A stretch of DNA of 64,000 bases from Desulfarculales bacterium UBA696 (GCA_002298995.1 DBMO01000002.1:233864-297863), one strand, 5' to 3'. Positions 43,545-52,151 are shown, numbered from the stretch's first letter. Notes: a model not told the origin generated them from the letters alone. Numbers and translations: made by a program.

Positions 43545-44888
43545 TTACTTGTTCTTTCTCCACCGGGTGTGGGTTATTCCGTGCTTTCGGATCATGTAGT
43601 TTAGTTTGCGGGGAGTGACGCAAAGTCTTGCGGCGGCGTCCTTTTGAACCCAGTCGCTGATCTCGAGGGCCTCGAGGAGCATCTCTTTTTCACCCGATTC
43701 GAGGTCTTTGGGCCTCGCCTGGGTGCTTACTTTTCTTCCCATCCCATAGAGGGTAATCGTCTCGGGACGTATGAAGCGGCCGTCCTCGAGCAGGACCGCC
43801 CTTTCAATGGCGTTCGAAAGTTCACGGATATTACCGGGCCAGTGATATGCCCTGAAAAGCGCGACCACTTCCGGTGAAAAACCCTGGAAATGCCTTCCGA
43901 GTTCGCGGGAGGTTTTTTGGAGCAGATATTTAGCCAGGGGATCGATGCACTCGGTCCGCTCGCGCAGGGGCGGCAGGTGCACTCGCAAAACGTTTATCCG
44001 GTAATAAAGGTCTTCTCTGAAATTCCCGTTCTCGACGCTCGTCTCGAGGTCCCTGTGGGTGGCGGCGATTATCCGTATGTCCGAGCGGATAGTCTGGTTT
44101 CCGCCAAGCCTCTCGAAGCATTTGTCCTCGAGCACCCGCAGGAGCTTCGACTGGATTGCGGGTGGAAGCTCACCTATTTCATCCAGGAAGACAGTCCCGC
44201 CGTTTGCCTGTTCCATGCGGCCGATGCGCGTCTTGGTTGCACCGGTAAACGAGCCTTTTTCATGACCGAAAAGCTCGCTCTCCAGGAGCGTTTCCGGGAT
44301 GTTTGCGCAGTTTATCTTTATAAAGGGCTTGGACCGCCTCCGGCTGTTGAAATGGATGGTACCCGAGAGTATGCTTTTTCCGGTGCCGGTTTCACCAGTC
44401 ATGAGAATGGTTGCTTCGAGGTCGGCAATCCTTTTCAGGGTATTGATGACCTTTTTCATCGTGGGACTTACGGCAATGATTTTGTCGAAATCGTAGGTTA
44501 TGTCCTGTGTACGCCTCAGGTAGTCGATTTCGTTTTTCATCGAGCGCTGGTCGAGTGCCTGCGAGACGGCCAGGTGCATCCTGTTCGGGAGATAAGGTTT
44601 GCTTATGAAGTCGAAAGCCCCGGCCCTGATCGCCTGGACCACCAAGTCGGAACTGTCCCGCTGACTGACCACTATCAGCGGGGTGCTCGGCGACTTCTCC
44701 TTCAGCATGCCGATGTTGTCCACCTGGTTTGACTCCAGGCTGGCTACAACCACGTCGAAAGCCTCTTTTTCCAGCCGCTCCGAGGCGTCGTTCAAGGCCA
44801 ACGAAATATCCAGCCGATGAGGGCTCAATGCCTCGCCCGCCTTTAACTGCCAATCCCGATCGCTTTCGATTAAAAGGATTCTGGCCAT
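43545..44888 (-). CDS. Sigma-54-dependent NtrC-type regulator with degenerate receiver
   Basis: A 447-residue activator. The receiver domain (about 1-120) is incomplete: the phospho-acceptor position in FDVVVASLES is Ser50 instead of Asp, and the acidic pair is E8-S9-D10, while the Lys in ISKPYLP is kept. The AAA domain (about 135-365) has Walker A GETGTGKS, the sigma-54 contact loop GSFTGA and Walker B GGTVFLDEIGELP. The C-terminal Fis-type HTH ends in AAARLCVTPRKLNYMIRKHGI. It should drive sigma-54 promoters, but probably without classic phosphorylation control. It is divergent from a LuxR-type response regulator; no histidine kinase is adjacent. Confidence 0.92.
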   Translation of the reverse strand: MARILLIESDRDWQLKAGEALSPHRLDISLALNDASERLEKEAFDVVVASLESNQVDNIGMLKEKSPSTPLIVVSQRDSSDLVVQAIRAGAFDFISKPYLPNRMHLAVSQALDQRSMKNEIDYLRRTQDITYDFDKIIAVSPTMKKVINTLKRIADLEATILMTGETGTGKSILSGTIHFNSRRRSKPFIKINCANIPETLLESELFGHEKGSFTGATKTRIGRMEQANGGTVFLDEIGELPPAIQSKLLRVLEDKCFERLGGNQTIRSDIRIIAATHRDLETSVENGNFREDLYYRINVLRVHLPPLRERTECIDPLAKYLLQKTSRELGRHFQGFSPEVVALFRAYHWPGNIRELSNAIERAVLLEDGRFIRPETITLYGMGRKVSTQARPKDLESGEKEMLLEALEISDWVQKDAAARLCVTPRKLNYMIRKHGITHTRWRKNK

Positions 44889-45202
44889 ATCAGCAAACTT
44901 TTCCCATTCTCGATATTACTCCGTCTCCACGGCATGGGCCTAAAATCACCGGAAATTATATCAGAAAGGTCAACTAACCCAAGTACAACTTAGTCCATTT
45001 TGCACTAAATACCTAAAATATTGCAATTAGTTTCGTGATTTGGTAAGAATATCCCCCAACAGGGGCTAAAGACAGCCGATTGCCTGATCTCAGCCCTCCC
45101 CTCACGCGTTTGGTTGTTACATTGTTGCCTCTTGGAGCTATCTTGCCAGGACGATTTGCCGGCTTATCGGATAATAAGACCTGATGCCTTAACAGGGCGA
45201 AC
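44889..45202. other. Divergent promoter region of two regulators
   Basis: 314 bases between the sigma-54 activator gene and the LuxR-type regulator gene. The centre (about 44985-45045) is AT-rich. I found no clear -24/-12 sigma-54 site and no gene. Confidence 0.45.
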
Positions 45203-46114
45203 ATGGGGTTCGGCAAAATGGACGCAATGGAATCTTTTAAAGGCTCCCTGATCCTTATCGTGGACGACGATGAATTTGTCTGCGAAAGCGTCAAAGAGAT
45301 TCTGGGGTCCTGGGGGCTTTGCGCACAGGGATGCACACAGCCGGAAGATGCCCTTTCCCTTGTTAAGGAGGGAAAATGCGACGTCCTCCTGCTCGATGTA
45401 TTCCTCTCCGGTGTAAGCGGATTGGACCTGCTCCCGGAAATTCGCAACCTGCGCGATGACATAAAGGTCATCATAATCACAGGGTTTGCGGACAAGGAAA
45501 TGGCGATAAAGTCCCTCAAGCTGGGGGCCTTCGATTTCATGGAAAAACCCTTCCAAAGCGAGCTTCTTTATCACACAATACTTCGAGCCTTAAAGACACT
45601 GGAAAGCGAACGCGAGTCAAAAAGGCTCATAATCGACCTCAAGCAAAGCCGAAGCGAACTGCTCACCCATAAGGAACGGCTCGAAAATTTAAATATTCAG
45701 CTTCGCGACACAAACCGGGCGTTATCGATTTTTGCGCAGAATATCGAGCGGGAACGTGAAGAAGTAGAAAAGCGAATCGCGCTCAAACTGCGCAACCTCA
45801 TAATTCCGATGGTCGAAAGATTGGGCAGGGATAAGGGGCTGGCCCAATACCAGAACCAGCTCGATATGCTTGTCATGCAGATAGAAGATCTCACATCGGG
45901 CTTCACGATGGATTCACGAATTGCGGCAGTGCTTTCCTTCACCGAACTCAGGATCGCTTCGCTCATTAAAAATGGTGTTACAACCGAAGAGATATCGAGG
46001 CAGTTGCACATTTCCGCCAGCACGGTGCGCACCCACCGCAAGAATATCCGCAAGAAGCTCAAGATAAACAACGTACAGTACAGCCTTAGGAATTTCCTGT
46101 GTTCAAAGGCTTAA
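45203..46114 (+). CDS. Response regulator with LuxR-type HTH
   Basis: A 303-residue regulator. The receiver (about 15-130) is intact: D21-D22-D23 in ILIVDDDEF, phospho-acceptor Asp65 in VLLLDVFLSG, Thr in IIITGFAD and Lys in FMEKPF. A long coiled coil (about 135-195) links it to a C-terminal LuxR/GerE domain (about 240-300) with the pattern LSFTELRIASLIKNGVTTEEISRQLHISASTVRTHRKNI. The coiled coil and the N-terminal part of the C-terminal domain recall PAS-linked regulators of the same group. Target genes unknown. kpsF follows 39 bases downstream on the same strand. Confidence 0.9.
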   Translation: MGFGKMDAMESFKGSLILIVDDDEFVCESVKEILGSWGLCAQGCTQPEDALSLVKEGKCDVLLLDVFLSGVSGLDLLPEIRNLRDDIKVIIITGFADKEMAIKSLKLGAFDFMEKPFQSELLYHTILRALKTLESERESKRLIIDLKQSRSELLTHKERLENLNIQLRDTNRALSIFAQNIEREREEVEKRIALKLRNLIIPMVERLGRDKGLAQYQNQLDMLVMQIEDLTSGFTMDSRIAAVLSFTELRIASLIKNGVTTEEISRQLHISASTVRTHRKNIRKKLKINNVQYSLRNFLCSKA

Positions 46115-46159
46115 CCCGGATTTCCAACACACCTTCAACAACTTCCGAGAAAATTGACC

Positions 46160-47128
46160 ATGGTTTCATGCTGCGGTATGGCAAAGGAGGTAATCCGGAA
46201 GGAGATCCTTGCCCTCGAATCACTTATTGAGCGAATCGGCCCAGAGTTCGAACGAGCAGTTTCCCTGCTGCTGGAAACAAAGGGCAAGGTAATAGCAACC
46301 GGGCTTGGGAAGTCGGGAATAGTTGCGAGCAAGATTTCCGCGACATTTTCAAGTACCGGTACGCCCTCAATTTTCATTCACCCCGTCGAGGCCATGCACG
46401 GGGACCTCGGGATTGTGCAGCGCGGCGATGCGGGGCTTTTGCTGAGCAACTCGGGCGAGACTACCGAGGTGCTGCAGTTCCTGCAGATATTCAAGCGCTT
46501 CGGCCTCAGGACTATCGGAATAGCGGGAAAGCATGGCTCGTCACTTGCCAGGGACTGCGACGTCTTTCTCGACGCGGGGGTTGACGGCGAGGCCTGCCCG
46601 CTCAACCTGGCCCCAACGAGCAGCACCACGGTTGCGATGGTGCTGGGTGACGCTCTGGCGGGCTGCCTGGTTTCCCTGAAAGGCTTTTCGCGAGAGGATT
46701 TCAGTAGACTACACCCTTCCGGCGCACTCGGACGCCGCCTGCTCCTCAGGGTAAAAGACATAATGCATTGCGGGGAAGACCTCCCCCTGGTCCTGAGCGG
46801 CACCTCCATGCGCGATGCCCTTATCGAGCTTACCGGGAAGGGAATGGGTGCGGTAATAGTCGTTTCCAACGAGCGCAGACTGGTCGGGATATTCACCGAC
46901 GGGGACCTCCGGCGAGCCGTGCAACGCCACGAGCACCTTCTCAGCATCGAGGTCGACGACGTGATGACGGCTAACCCCGTGGTCATAAGCCAGGACAGGA
47001 TGGCCGCCGAAGCCCTGAACCTCATGGAAAACCGCCCGTCACAGATAGCCGTCCTGCCCGTCATGGACTCGGAAGGAAAAATTGCCGGAATAATACGAAT
47101 TCACGATCTTATCCAGGCGGGACTGTGA
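46160..47128 (+). CDS. kdsD: Arabinose-5-phosphate isomerase (KpsF/GutQ/KdsD)
   Basis: About 322 residues. The SIS domain (about 25-175) has GKVIATGLGKSGIVASKISATFSSTGTPS and LLLSNSGETTEV; two CBS domains follow (about 200-320). The enzyme interconverts ribulose 5-phosphate and arabinose 5-phosphate, the first step to Kdo for lipopolysaccharide or capsule, which supports a Gram-negative host. The start is uncertain among TTG 46154, ATG 46160 and ATG 46178; 46160 is chosen because GAGA lies at useful distance. The other Kdo genes are not in this window. Confidence 0.92.
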   Translation: MVSCCGMAKEVIRKEILALESLIERIGPEFERAVSLLLETKGKVIATGLGKSGIVASKISATFSSTGTPSIFIHPVEAMHGDLGIVQRGDAGLLLSNSGETTEVLQFLQIFKRFGLRTIGIAGKHGSSLARDCDVFLDAGVDGEACPLNLAPTSSTTVAMVLGDALAGCLVSLKGFSREDFSRLHPSGALGRRLLLRVKDIMHCGEDLPLVLSGTSMRDALIELTGKGMGAVIVVSNERRLVGIFTDGDLRRAVQRHEHLLSIEVDDVMTANPVVISQDRMAAEALNLMENRPSQIAVLPVMDSEGKIAGIIRIHDLIQAGL

Positions 47129-47229
47129 ACATTAGAGCAGATTAGGGCTTACTTTGAAAACATGGGCAACTGGCGCAATTCGATGAACTCATCGAAAAAA
47201 ATAAAAGCGCCATCAACCTTGAAAGAGAT

Positions 47230-47388
47230 ATGCCGCTGACTGCGGAGGATTTCGAGGCCATGCGCCAGATTCCAAAGCTCCAGGACAACAGCGACCTTGG
47301 CGCATATCTCGATTTTCTGGAGGAAATCGGCGCATTCAAGACAAAGAAAACAGAGGTAAAAATTTATAAAGAACAGTTCAAACTCTGA
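47230..47388 (+). CDS. Short conserved-looking frame, possibly a broken small gene
   Basis: A 52-residue frame: it includes MPLTAEDFEAMRQIPKLQD and SDLGAYLDFLEEIGAF and ends QFKL. The composition is normal for a real protein and the same frame stays open back to 47165 (QFDELIEKNKSAINLERD) but has no start codon there. Just upstream, in the next frame, a TTG or ATG with MKTW/MGNW would join it if one base were shifted, so the gene may have lost its start by a frameshift. Whether the short form is made is unclear. No family assigned. It follows kdsD by 101 bases. Confidence 0.45.
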   Translation: MPLTAEDFEAMRQIPKLQDNSDLGAYLDFLEEIGAFKTKKTEVKIYKEQFKL

Positions 47389-47468
47389 GGGCATGCCGGA
47401 GAGTCTGCCCCTCCAATTTTGTTTCTTCTCGCAGGTCTTGCTAGTTTGAAAGGCGCGGATACGGACAT

Positions 47469-47666
47469 TTAGCTCGAAGCCGGCGTCCCTTTGTCCTTCC
47501 TGTAAAAATTAATCAAAAACTCGGTATCCTTTGGCGACAGGTCGAATTGCGTAACCGCCTCGTTTATGAGCTTCTGGACAGGTTTGTCAGGGTCATCGGT
47601 CAACTCCGATGAAATCCACTTGATCGCCTTCCTGATAGCGGCCCCTTCGGGCATTACCGTGGCCAT
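47469..47666 (-). CDS. Small conserved hypothetical protein
   Basis: A 65-residue soluble protein from ATG 47666, preceded by GGAGGAAG. It reads MATVMPEGAAIRKAIKWISS, then FDLSPKDTEFLINFYRK near the end; short proteins of this pattern are common in Desulfobacterota and have no known role. The longer open frame reaching back to 47846 runs through the palindromic repeat at 47700-47789 and is not supported. Helical content is high and there is no signal peptide. Confidence 0.65.
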   Translation of the reverse strand: MATVMPEGAAIRKAIKWISSELTDDPDKPVQKLINEAVTQFDLSPKDTEFLINFYRKDKGTPASS

Positions 47667-47699
47667 GTACTTCCTCCATGGTGTTTTTCGTGCAAGTGT

Positions 47700-47789
47700 G
47701 TAGGGTGGGCACATCGTTTCATCGTGCCCACCGAGTTCCGGTTCGAGCAACGGGGCAGTGGGAACGATGGAACGATGTGCCCACCCTAC
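47700..47789. repeat. REP-like inverted repeat, GTAGGGTGGGCACATCG arms
   Basis: Arms at 47700-47725 and 47764-47789 are reverse complements with one mismatch over 26 bases. The left arm can instead fold with GTGCCCACC directly after it (47722-47732), giving two alternative hairpins. The same sequence occurs at 32223-32258. It sits just upstream of the 65-residue gene and would be in its leader if transcription starts further right. Confidence 0.75.
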
Positions 47790-47866
47790 GGATTCCGTTC
47801 GCAAGCTTACTTTTAAGACGTTGCACTCATTTGTAAATATGGGCAATCAGGCATTCGCGCAGCCCA

Positions 47867-48940
47867 TCAGTGCCCGGTGTCGGTAACCCCCGCCTCGGCG
47901 AACGTCTTGCACTCGACCAGCACCTTTGCGGATGCCTCGACGATGTTCATTGAAAGCGCGGACCCGGTACCTTCACCAAGACGCATATCGAGACTGAGAA
48001 TAGGTTTCAGGCCCAGGAGGTCGCACATGGCGATGTGTCCGGGCTCGACGCTCTGGTGCGAAACGAAAAGATAGTCCGCGGCACGCGGAGCTATGCGGCA
48101 GGCTATGAGCGCTCCGGCGGTTGCGATCAGGCCGTCGCAGATTATTGGGGCCTTCACGGAGGCAGCCCCGAGCACCGCGCCGGCAAGGGCTGCTATTTCG
48201 AAGCCGCCCACCTTGGTTAAAACATCAAGGGCGTCGTTTGGATCTGGTTTATTGACCTTCAAGGCCGTCTCGATTGCCTGGATCTTTATATTCAGACCTT
48301 CATCTCCGATGCCCGTGCCTCTTCCGGTAAGCTTTGAAGGCGGCTGTCCGCAAAGGGCGCAAATTATGGCTGTCGAAGGAGTCGTATTGGCAATGCCCAT
48401 GTCGCCGGTCCCGAAAAGGCCGAAACCTTCCCGTTCGCGGGCATTTCGTACCAGTTCCGCTCCGACCATAAGCCCCTTTATTGCCTGCTCGCGGGTCATG
48501 GCCGGACCCTTCGTTATAGATGCCGTCCCGCGTCCTACTTTGCCGTCGATGACTTCCCACTCCGGTGGAATATCGCCCGCAACCCCGCAGTCAACTACCC
48601 GCACGCTTGCGCCCGCATGCCTTGCCAGCACGTTTATCGACGCCCAGCCACGGGTAAAGCTATACACCATTTGCGCGGTAACTTCCTGCGGATATGCGCT
48701 CACACCTTCCACGGCAATTCCGTGATCCCCGGCCATAACGAAAATGATTTTTTTTGAGAGGTCAGGCTGCAGGGTGCGGCCGATGCCGGCGAGTCTCGCC
48801 GCTATTGTCTCGAGGTGTCCAAGGGAGCCGCGGGGACGGATCTGGGAACTTAGCCTCTCGTTCGCCTTTTGCTCCCACTCGGCATCCGCCGGTTCGATGC
48901 TGTCCAAAAGCTTATCCAGTTGAACCATTTTCTCATGCAC
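47867..48940 (-). CDS. cobT: Nicotinate-nucleotide-dimethylbenzimidazole phosphoribosyltransferase
   Basis: A 357-residue enzyme that makes alpha-ribazole phosphate, the lower ligand of cobalamin, in the cytoplasm. Clear family blocks are RPRGSLGHLETIAARLAGI, VMAGDHGIAVEGVSAYP, GTGDMGIANTTPS and the catalytic Glu region DMRLGEGTGSAL near the end. Full length. The start may be ATG 48940 or ATG 48928; the latter is better spaced from AAGAAGG. It belongs functionally with the cbi genes at 51401-58473, but is on the opposite strand and lacks its own riboswitch. Confidence 0.95.
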   Translation of the reverse strand: MHEKMVQLDKLLDSIEPADAEWEQKANERLSSQIRPRGSLGHLETIAARLAGIGRTLQPDLSKKIIFVMAGDHGIAVEGVSAYPQEVTAQMVYSFTRGWASINVLARHAGASVRVVDCGVAGDIPPEWEVIDGKVGRGTASITKGPAMTREQAIKGLMVGAELVRNAREREGFGLFGTGDMGIANTTPSTAIICALCGQPPSKLTGRGTGIGDEGLNIKIQAIETALKVNKPDPNDALDVLTKVGGFEIAALAGAVLGAASVKAPIICDGLIATAGALIACRIAPRAADYLFVSHQSVEPGHIAMCDLLGLKPILSLDMRLGEGTGSALSMNIVEASAKVLVECKTFAEAGVTDTGH

Positions 48941-48957
48941 CTTCTTTGCTCATCTCT

Positions 48958-48998
48958 TAAACATAAAAGTCCTCCCGGCCCTTGATCGCCGGAAGGAC
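48958..48998 (-). terminator. Terminator between the DUF3303 gene and cobT
   Basis: On the minus strand GTCCTTCCGGC pairs with GCCGGGAGGAC around an eight-base loop, with one mismatch, and is followed by TTTTATGTTT. It ends transcripts of the DUF3303 gene before cobT. Confidence 0.75.
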
Positions 48999-49128
48999 GC
49001 TATTCAGAAACAATTGGGGAAAATCGAATACTAATGCCCCGTGAGTCCCACCGAACCAGTTGAACAGCAAGCTTTCCAACCTGCACCAACCGGCGCATGC
49101 CTTGAATCAGCCAATTCCAAATCTGTTT

Positions 49129-49404
49129 TCAGGACTTTTTGGAAAGGCGTTTCAGGAGCTTCAGCGCTTTTTCGGTGTCCATGACCGGAATTATTTCCGC
49201 CATTCCCAGATCGGACCAGCCGTAGGCGGATGCAGCAAGATGGACCTCATCGTCCGCCTCGAACAGCCGAAAAACCCTGTGGCCGGAAATGTCGAACCAC
49301 TCCCCTTTCACATCAACCCCGGGTACCTTGACCGCATCCATACCGCGTTCGATAACCAGGTTTCTGTCTTCCGGGGAGTAACTGAATATGCCCATGAAAA
49401 GCAT
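49129..49404 (-). CDS. DUF3303 family protein
   Basis: A 91-residue soluble protein of the DUF3303 type, a small ferredoxin-like fold: it starts MLFMGIFSYSPEDRNLVIERG and has GEWFDISGHRVFRLFEADDEVHLAASAYGWSDLGMAEIIPV. The family has no known function. The ATG at 49404 follows AAAGGAG. It is separated from cobT by a terminator, so it is probably a single-gene unit. Confidence 0.8.
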   Translation of the reverse strand: MLFMGIFSYSPEDRNLVIERGMDAVKVPGVDVKGEWFDISGHRVFRLFEADDEVHLAASAYGWSDLGMAEIIPVMDTEKALKLLKRLSKKS

Positions 49405-49493
49405 GTAATCTCCTTTCCTGTTGCGAGTTTAGGTGAAAGTGCCTTTTGGCCGGCGGCCGATTACATTATAGGGAATAAACGGCCGGCAGCGCA

Positions 49494-49532
49494 AGACAGA
49501 AGACGGGGGACGGGAAACGGAGGACGGAGGGC
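49494..49532. repeat. GA-rich low-complexity repeat
   Basis: A string of AGACAGAAGACGGGGGACGG-like words, closely similar in style to the minus strand of 41659-41705. It starts the 650-base repeat-rich gap 49405-50056, in which I see no gene. Confidence 0.55.
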
Positions 49533-49561
49533 TCGGTTGCGGCAAGGTCTCCATGAATTCC

Positions 49562-49979
49562 CTCAGTTGTGGCATGGTCTCCCCGAGCCTGTTGCCCAAA
49601 AGCTCAGTTGTGGCATGGTCTCCCGACCTTGCCAGCCGCACCGACCGAAGGTCTCCAAAGATATGCCATCCGCTGTAGAACTTTATTCGACCAGTACTCA
49701 AAAATGGAGACCCTTCGGTCGAGACCCTGGCGTGGTCGGGACGGGCTGTTGCCCAAATAGCCTTTTTTTGAAACTGCTAAGTGGATAGGCAGGCGCGAGC
49801 CTAACAACGTCATTCCCGCGGTGCTTCTGGGCGGGAATCCAGTGTCTTTGCTTCGGCAGGTCAACAACTTTGGGTTTAAAGCCGCTGGATTCCCGCCAGC
49901 AGCACCGCGGGAATGACGATTTTCGAGACCGTCCCGGACGTGAATCCAAATCTGGTTTGGGCAACAGCCCGGGGAGACC
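49562..49979. repeat. MITE-like nested repeat block
   Basis: Outer inverted repeats are at 49576-49597 and 49959-49979 (GGTCTCCCC, then GAGC or GGGC, then TGTTGCCC). On the left a 22-base word starting CTCAGTTGTGGC occurs twice in direct order (49562-49583 and 49603-49624). Inside, 49808-49842 and 49885-49918 are near-perfect 34-base inverted repeats starting CGTCATTCCCGCGGTGCT. The block has no gene and looks like a non-autonomous element or stacked REP sequences. Confidence 0.65.
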
Positions 49980-50056
49980 TCGCCACGGCAGTAGACACAA
50001 CCGCGGTCACAACGTTACCGCCACAAACCTCAGGGAATAAATGAGGTGAACGATTT

Positions 50057-50923
50057 TTATCGCTCCTCTGCCCCGCGCAGGATTGCTTCCATGTTTTCCG
50101 CTTCTGACGTGTTGCCCCGTTTGCGGCATCCGGTGGCGTAGATGCGGCATTTTTGGCGAAGGACCTTGAGTGCTGCTGCGGTTTGGACCTCACTCAGCGC
50201 CCCCGAACCGAGCAGATTGGAGATAGAGCGGATTCGGTACTTGTCTAATGCGGGAGTAATTGCCGATAGCTGTCCGGGATGCCCTCCACGCTTTATTATG
50301 AAGGCCTTTTCGATAAGGCCGAGCGGGTAGCGGGTGCCGATTCGAAGCCATAGGTCGTAGTCCTCGCATGCGGGCATGGACTCGTCGAAGAGGCCTACCT
50401 CATCGAACAAAGCACGTCTGATCACAACGGCGGAAGGACTTACCAGGCATCTTTCGAGAAGCAGGTCAAAGCAGTGCCCCTGGGGTTTTTGGTGGTACTT
50501 TCGGGGGTTCAGACGCCTGCCGCACCTTACCCAGATCTCCTCGGTCTGGCAAAGCTTCATTCCGGGATTGTCGGAAAAATACCGCATCTGGGCCGAAAGC
50601 TTTCCCGGCAGCCATAGATCGTCGGAGTCGAGAAAGGCTATATAGTCTCCGCGGGATTCCGCTATGCCTCGGTTTCGGGCGGCACTGACGCCGGCACACT
50701 CCAGCCTGAGATATCTTATTTTCTCGCCAAAACCGGCGATGGCTTCGGCCGTCCCATCGGTCGAGCCGTCGTCGACGACTATCACCTCGTAATCACCGTG
50801 GAAATCTTTCTGCCCGAGAACCGAGCGCACCGCCTCGACCACCATCTCCCTGCGGTTGAACGTTGGGATGATGACGCTTGTCATGGTGTGGGTCCGTGGA
50901 CATGACAGGGGGCGTGGTTGCAT
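50057..50923 (-). CDS. Family 2 glycosyltransferase
   Basis: A 288-residue GT-A fold enzyme. It has the GT2 hallmarks: SVIIPTFNRREMVVEAVRSVL, VVDDGSTDGTAEAI, AARNRGIAESRGDYIAFLDSDDLW with the metal-binding D-x-D, and PACEDYDLWLRI (ED-x-D) for the acceptor side. No membrane segments, so it is probably cytoplasmic and works on a surface polysaccharide or lipid-linked sugar. ATG 50923 follows GAGGT; ATG 50884 gives the more usual family start MTSVIIPTF. The gene stands alone between repeats and the cobalamin leader, which is unusual for a sugar gene. Confidence 0.88.
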   Translation of the reverse strand: MQPRPLSCPRTHTMTSVIIPTFNRREMVVEAVRSVLGQKDFHGDYEVIVVDDGSTDGTAEAIAGFGEKIRYLRLECAGVSAARNRGIAESRGDYIAFLDSDDLWLPGKLSAQMRYFSDNPGMKLCQTEEIWVRCGRRLNPRKYHQKPQGHCFDLLLERCLVSPSAVVIRRALFDEVGLFDESMPACEDYDLWLRIGTRYPLGLIEKAFIIKRGGHPGQLSAITPALDKYRIRSISNLLGSGALSEVQTAAALKVLRQKCRIYATGCRKRGNTSEAENMEAILRGAEER

Positions 50924-51071
50924 TAAGATTGACCTCGAAGGGCAAATGAGATAAAGATGTTTACCGAGTCCGAAGAGGCCGAAAATGAGGGCAAGCGCCC
51001 CTAAAATGCCGCCGGTGCCTCATTTTAGCCTTAAGGCTGGAGAATAACAGATTTCCCGGCTCTTTGAAATT

Positions 51072-51250
51072 ACAGGGATACAGGTATTCCCGAATTTAGG
51101 GATTTAAAAGGGAAGACGGTGTGAAACCGTCGCGGTCCCGCCGCTGTAAACGGGGACGAAAGCCATAAAGGGCCACTGGCTGCGCTTGAGCGCGTCGGGA
51201 AGGCATGGCGATTAGATTGATCCGTGAGCCAGAAAACCTGCCTGATTCCA
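51072..51250 (+). ncRNA. Cobalamin riboswitch (aptamer)
   Basis: The conserved pieces of the cobalamin riboswitch appear in order: TTAAAAGGGAA (51104-51114), GGTGTGAAACC, CGCTGTAAACGGGG, GCCACTGG (51172-51179), CGGGAAGGC, and the closing B12-box region GAGCCAGAAAACCTGCCTG. A terminator follows at 51328. It controls the downstream cobalamin and transport genes, with adenosyl- or aquo-cobalamin lowering expression as in known cases. Confidence 0.95.
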
Positions 51251-51327
51251 CAGGGGTTCTCGAACAAATCTTTGTTTCGGGGGACGAGGTCTTTCCCTGA
51301 CAAGAGAGGATCAAGTGAGCTGGGTGC

Positions 51328-51375
51328 AGTCCTTGAGTTCCCGCCAGACGGGACCAGGGACTTTTTTGTTTTTAA
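51328..51375 (+). terminator. Riboswitch-controlled leader terminator
   Basis: AGTCCTTG pairs with CAGGGACT (one G-U), with a second inner stem CCCG/CGGG, followed by TTTTTTGTTTTT. Lying between the B12 aptamer and the cbiC start, it is the expected expression platform, ending transcription when cobalamin is bound. Confidence 0.75.
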
Positions 51376-51400
51376 GAAGGTTTAAATCAAGGCGGACGTA

Positions 51401-52072
51401 GTGATACTAGAATTTCCCAGTAAAAAAGACAACTGCCGCCCCGGACTGGTCGAGGCCGGCAAGAAGATTGAAGACGAAAGTTTCCGTATCATCGATGCAG
51501 AAATGGGGGACCACGGCTTTCCCCCCGCTGAATGGCAGGTCGTTCGGCGCGTAATCCACACCACGGGCGATTTCGACTACGCCCAAAGGATGCGGATCAG
51601 CAGCGGCGCTATTTTGCGCGGCGCGGAAGCGCTCAAGTCAGGCGCCCGCATATACGCCGATACCCGTATGATTCGTGCGGGCCTTGCTCCATGGCGGCTC
51701 GAATGGTTCGGAAACGAGGTGGTTGTTCCCGCCGAGAGTGACGAGACACGGGAGATTGCAGCAAAGACGGGCGTCACCCGCACCCTGGCGGCATTTCGCG
51801 GCTGCGGCAGAGGGCTAGCTGGATCGGTGATAGTCATTGGAAACGCTCCCACAGCCCTTCACGAGATCGTGCGGATGATCAGCGATGAAAACATTCGGCC
51901 CGCGCTTGTAATTGGGGTCCCCGTCGGCTTCGTACAGGCAGAGGAATCCAAGAACCGACTCTGGCGGCTCGAAAATCAGCCCTCGATTACCGTTCTTGGC
52001 AGAAAAGGCGGCAGCACCATTGCCGTTGCAATCGTTCATTCCCTACTTGAGGCAGCTAAGACGGGAAAGTAG
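51401..52072 (+). CDS. cbiC: Precorrin-8X / cobalt-precorrin-8 methylmutase
   Basis: A 223-residue enzyme that moves the methyl group from C-11 to C-12 of the corrin ring. Family blocks are GKKIEDESFRIIDAEMGDHGF, VVRRVIHTTGDFDYAQRM, the catalytic His in VIHTTGD, and IGVPVGFVQAEESK. It starts at GTG 51401 behind AAGGCGG and is the first gene after the riboswitch. Full length. The other cbi genes here point to the anaerobic, cobalt-first pathway, so CbiC rather than CobH is used. Confidence 0.93.
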   Translation: MILEFPSKKDNCRPGLVEAGKKIEDESFRIIDAEMGDHGFPPAEWQVVRRVIHTTGDFDYAQRMRISSGAILRGAEALKSGARIYADTRMIRAGLAPWRLEWFGNEVVVPAESDETREIAAKTGVTRTLAAFRGCGRGLAGSVIVIGNAPTALHEIVRMISDENIRPALVIGVPVGFVQAEESKNRLWRLENQPSITVLGRKGGSTIAVAIVHSLLEAAKTGK

Positions 52073-52151
52073 TCAACCCGGCCACGGGGATCGGCCGGAC
52101 TCTCTCCCGCCCGGGAAAACCCGTGGCGGGACCTTGCGCGCAAGGATGATT

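Noticed and set aside
50982..51038. Inverted AAAATGAGG/CCTCATTTT and the palindrome AGCCTTAAGGCT upstream of the B12 riboswitch.
   Set aside because: No gene precedes it on the plus strand and it lies outside the aptamer; no role can be supported.
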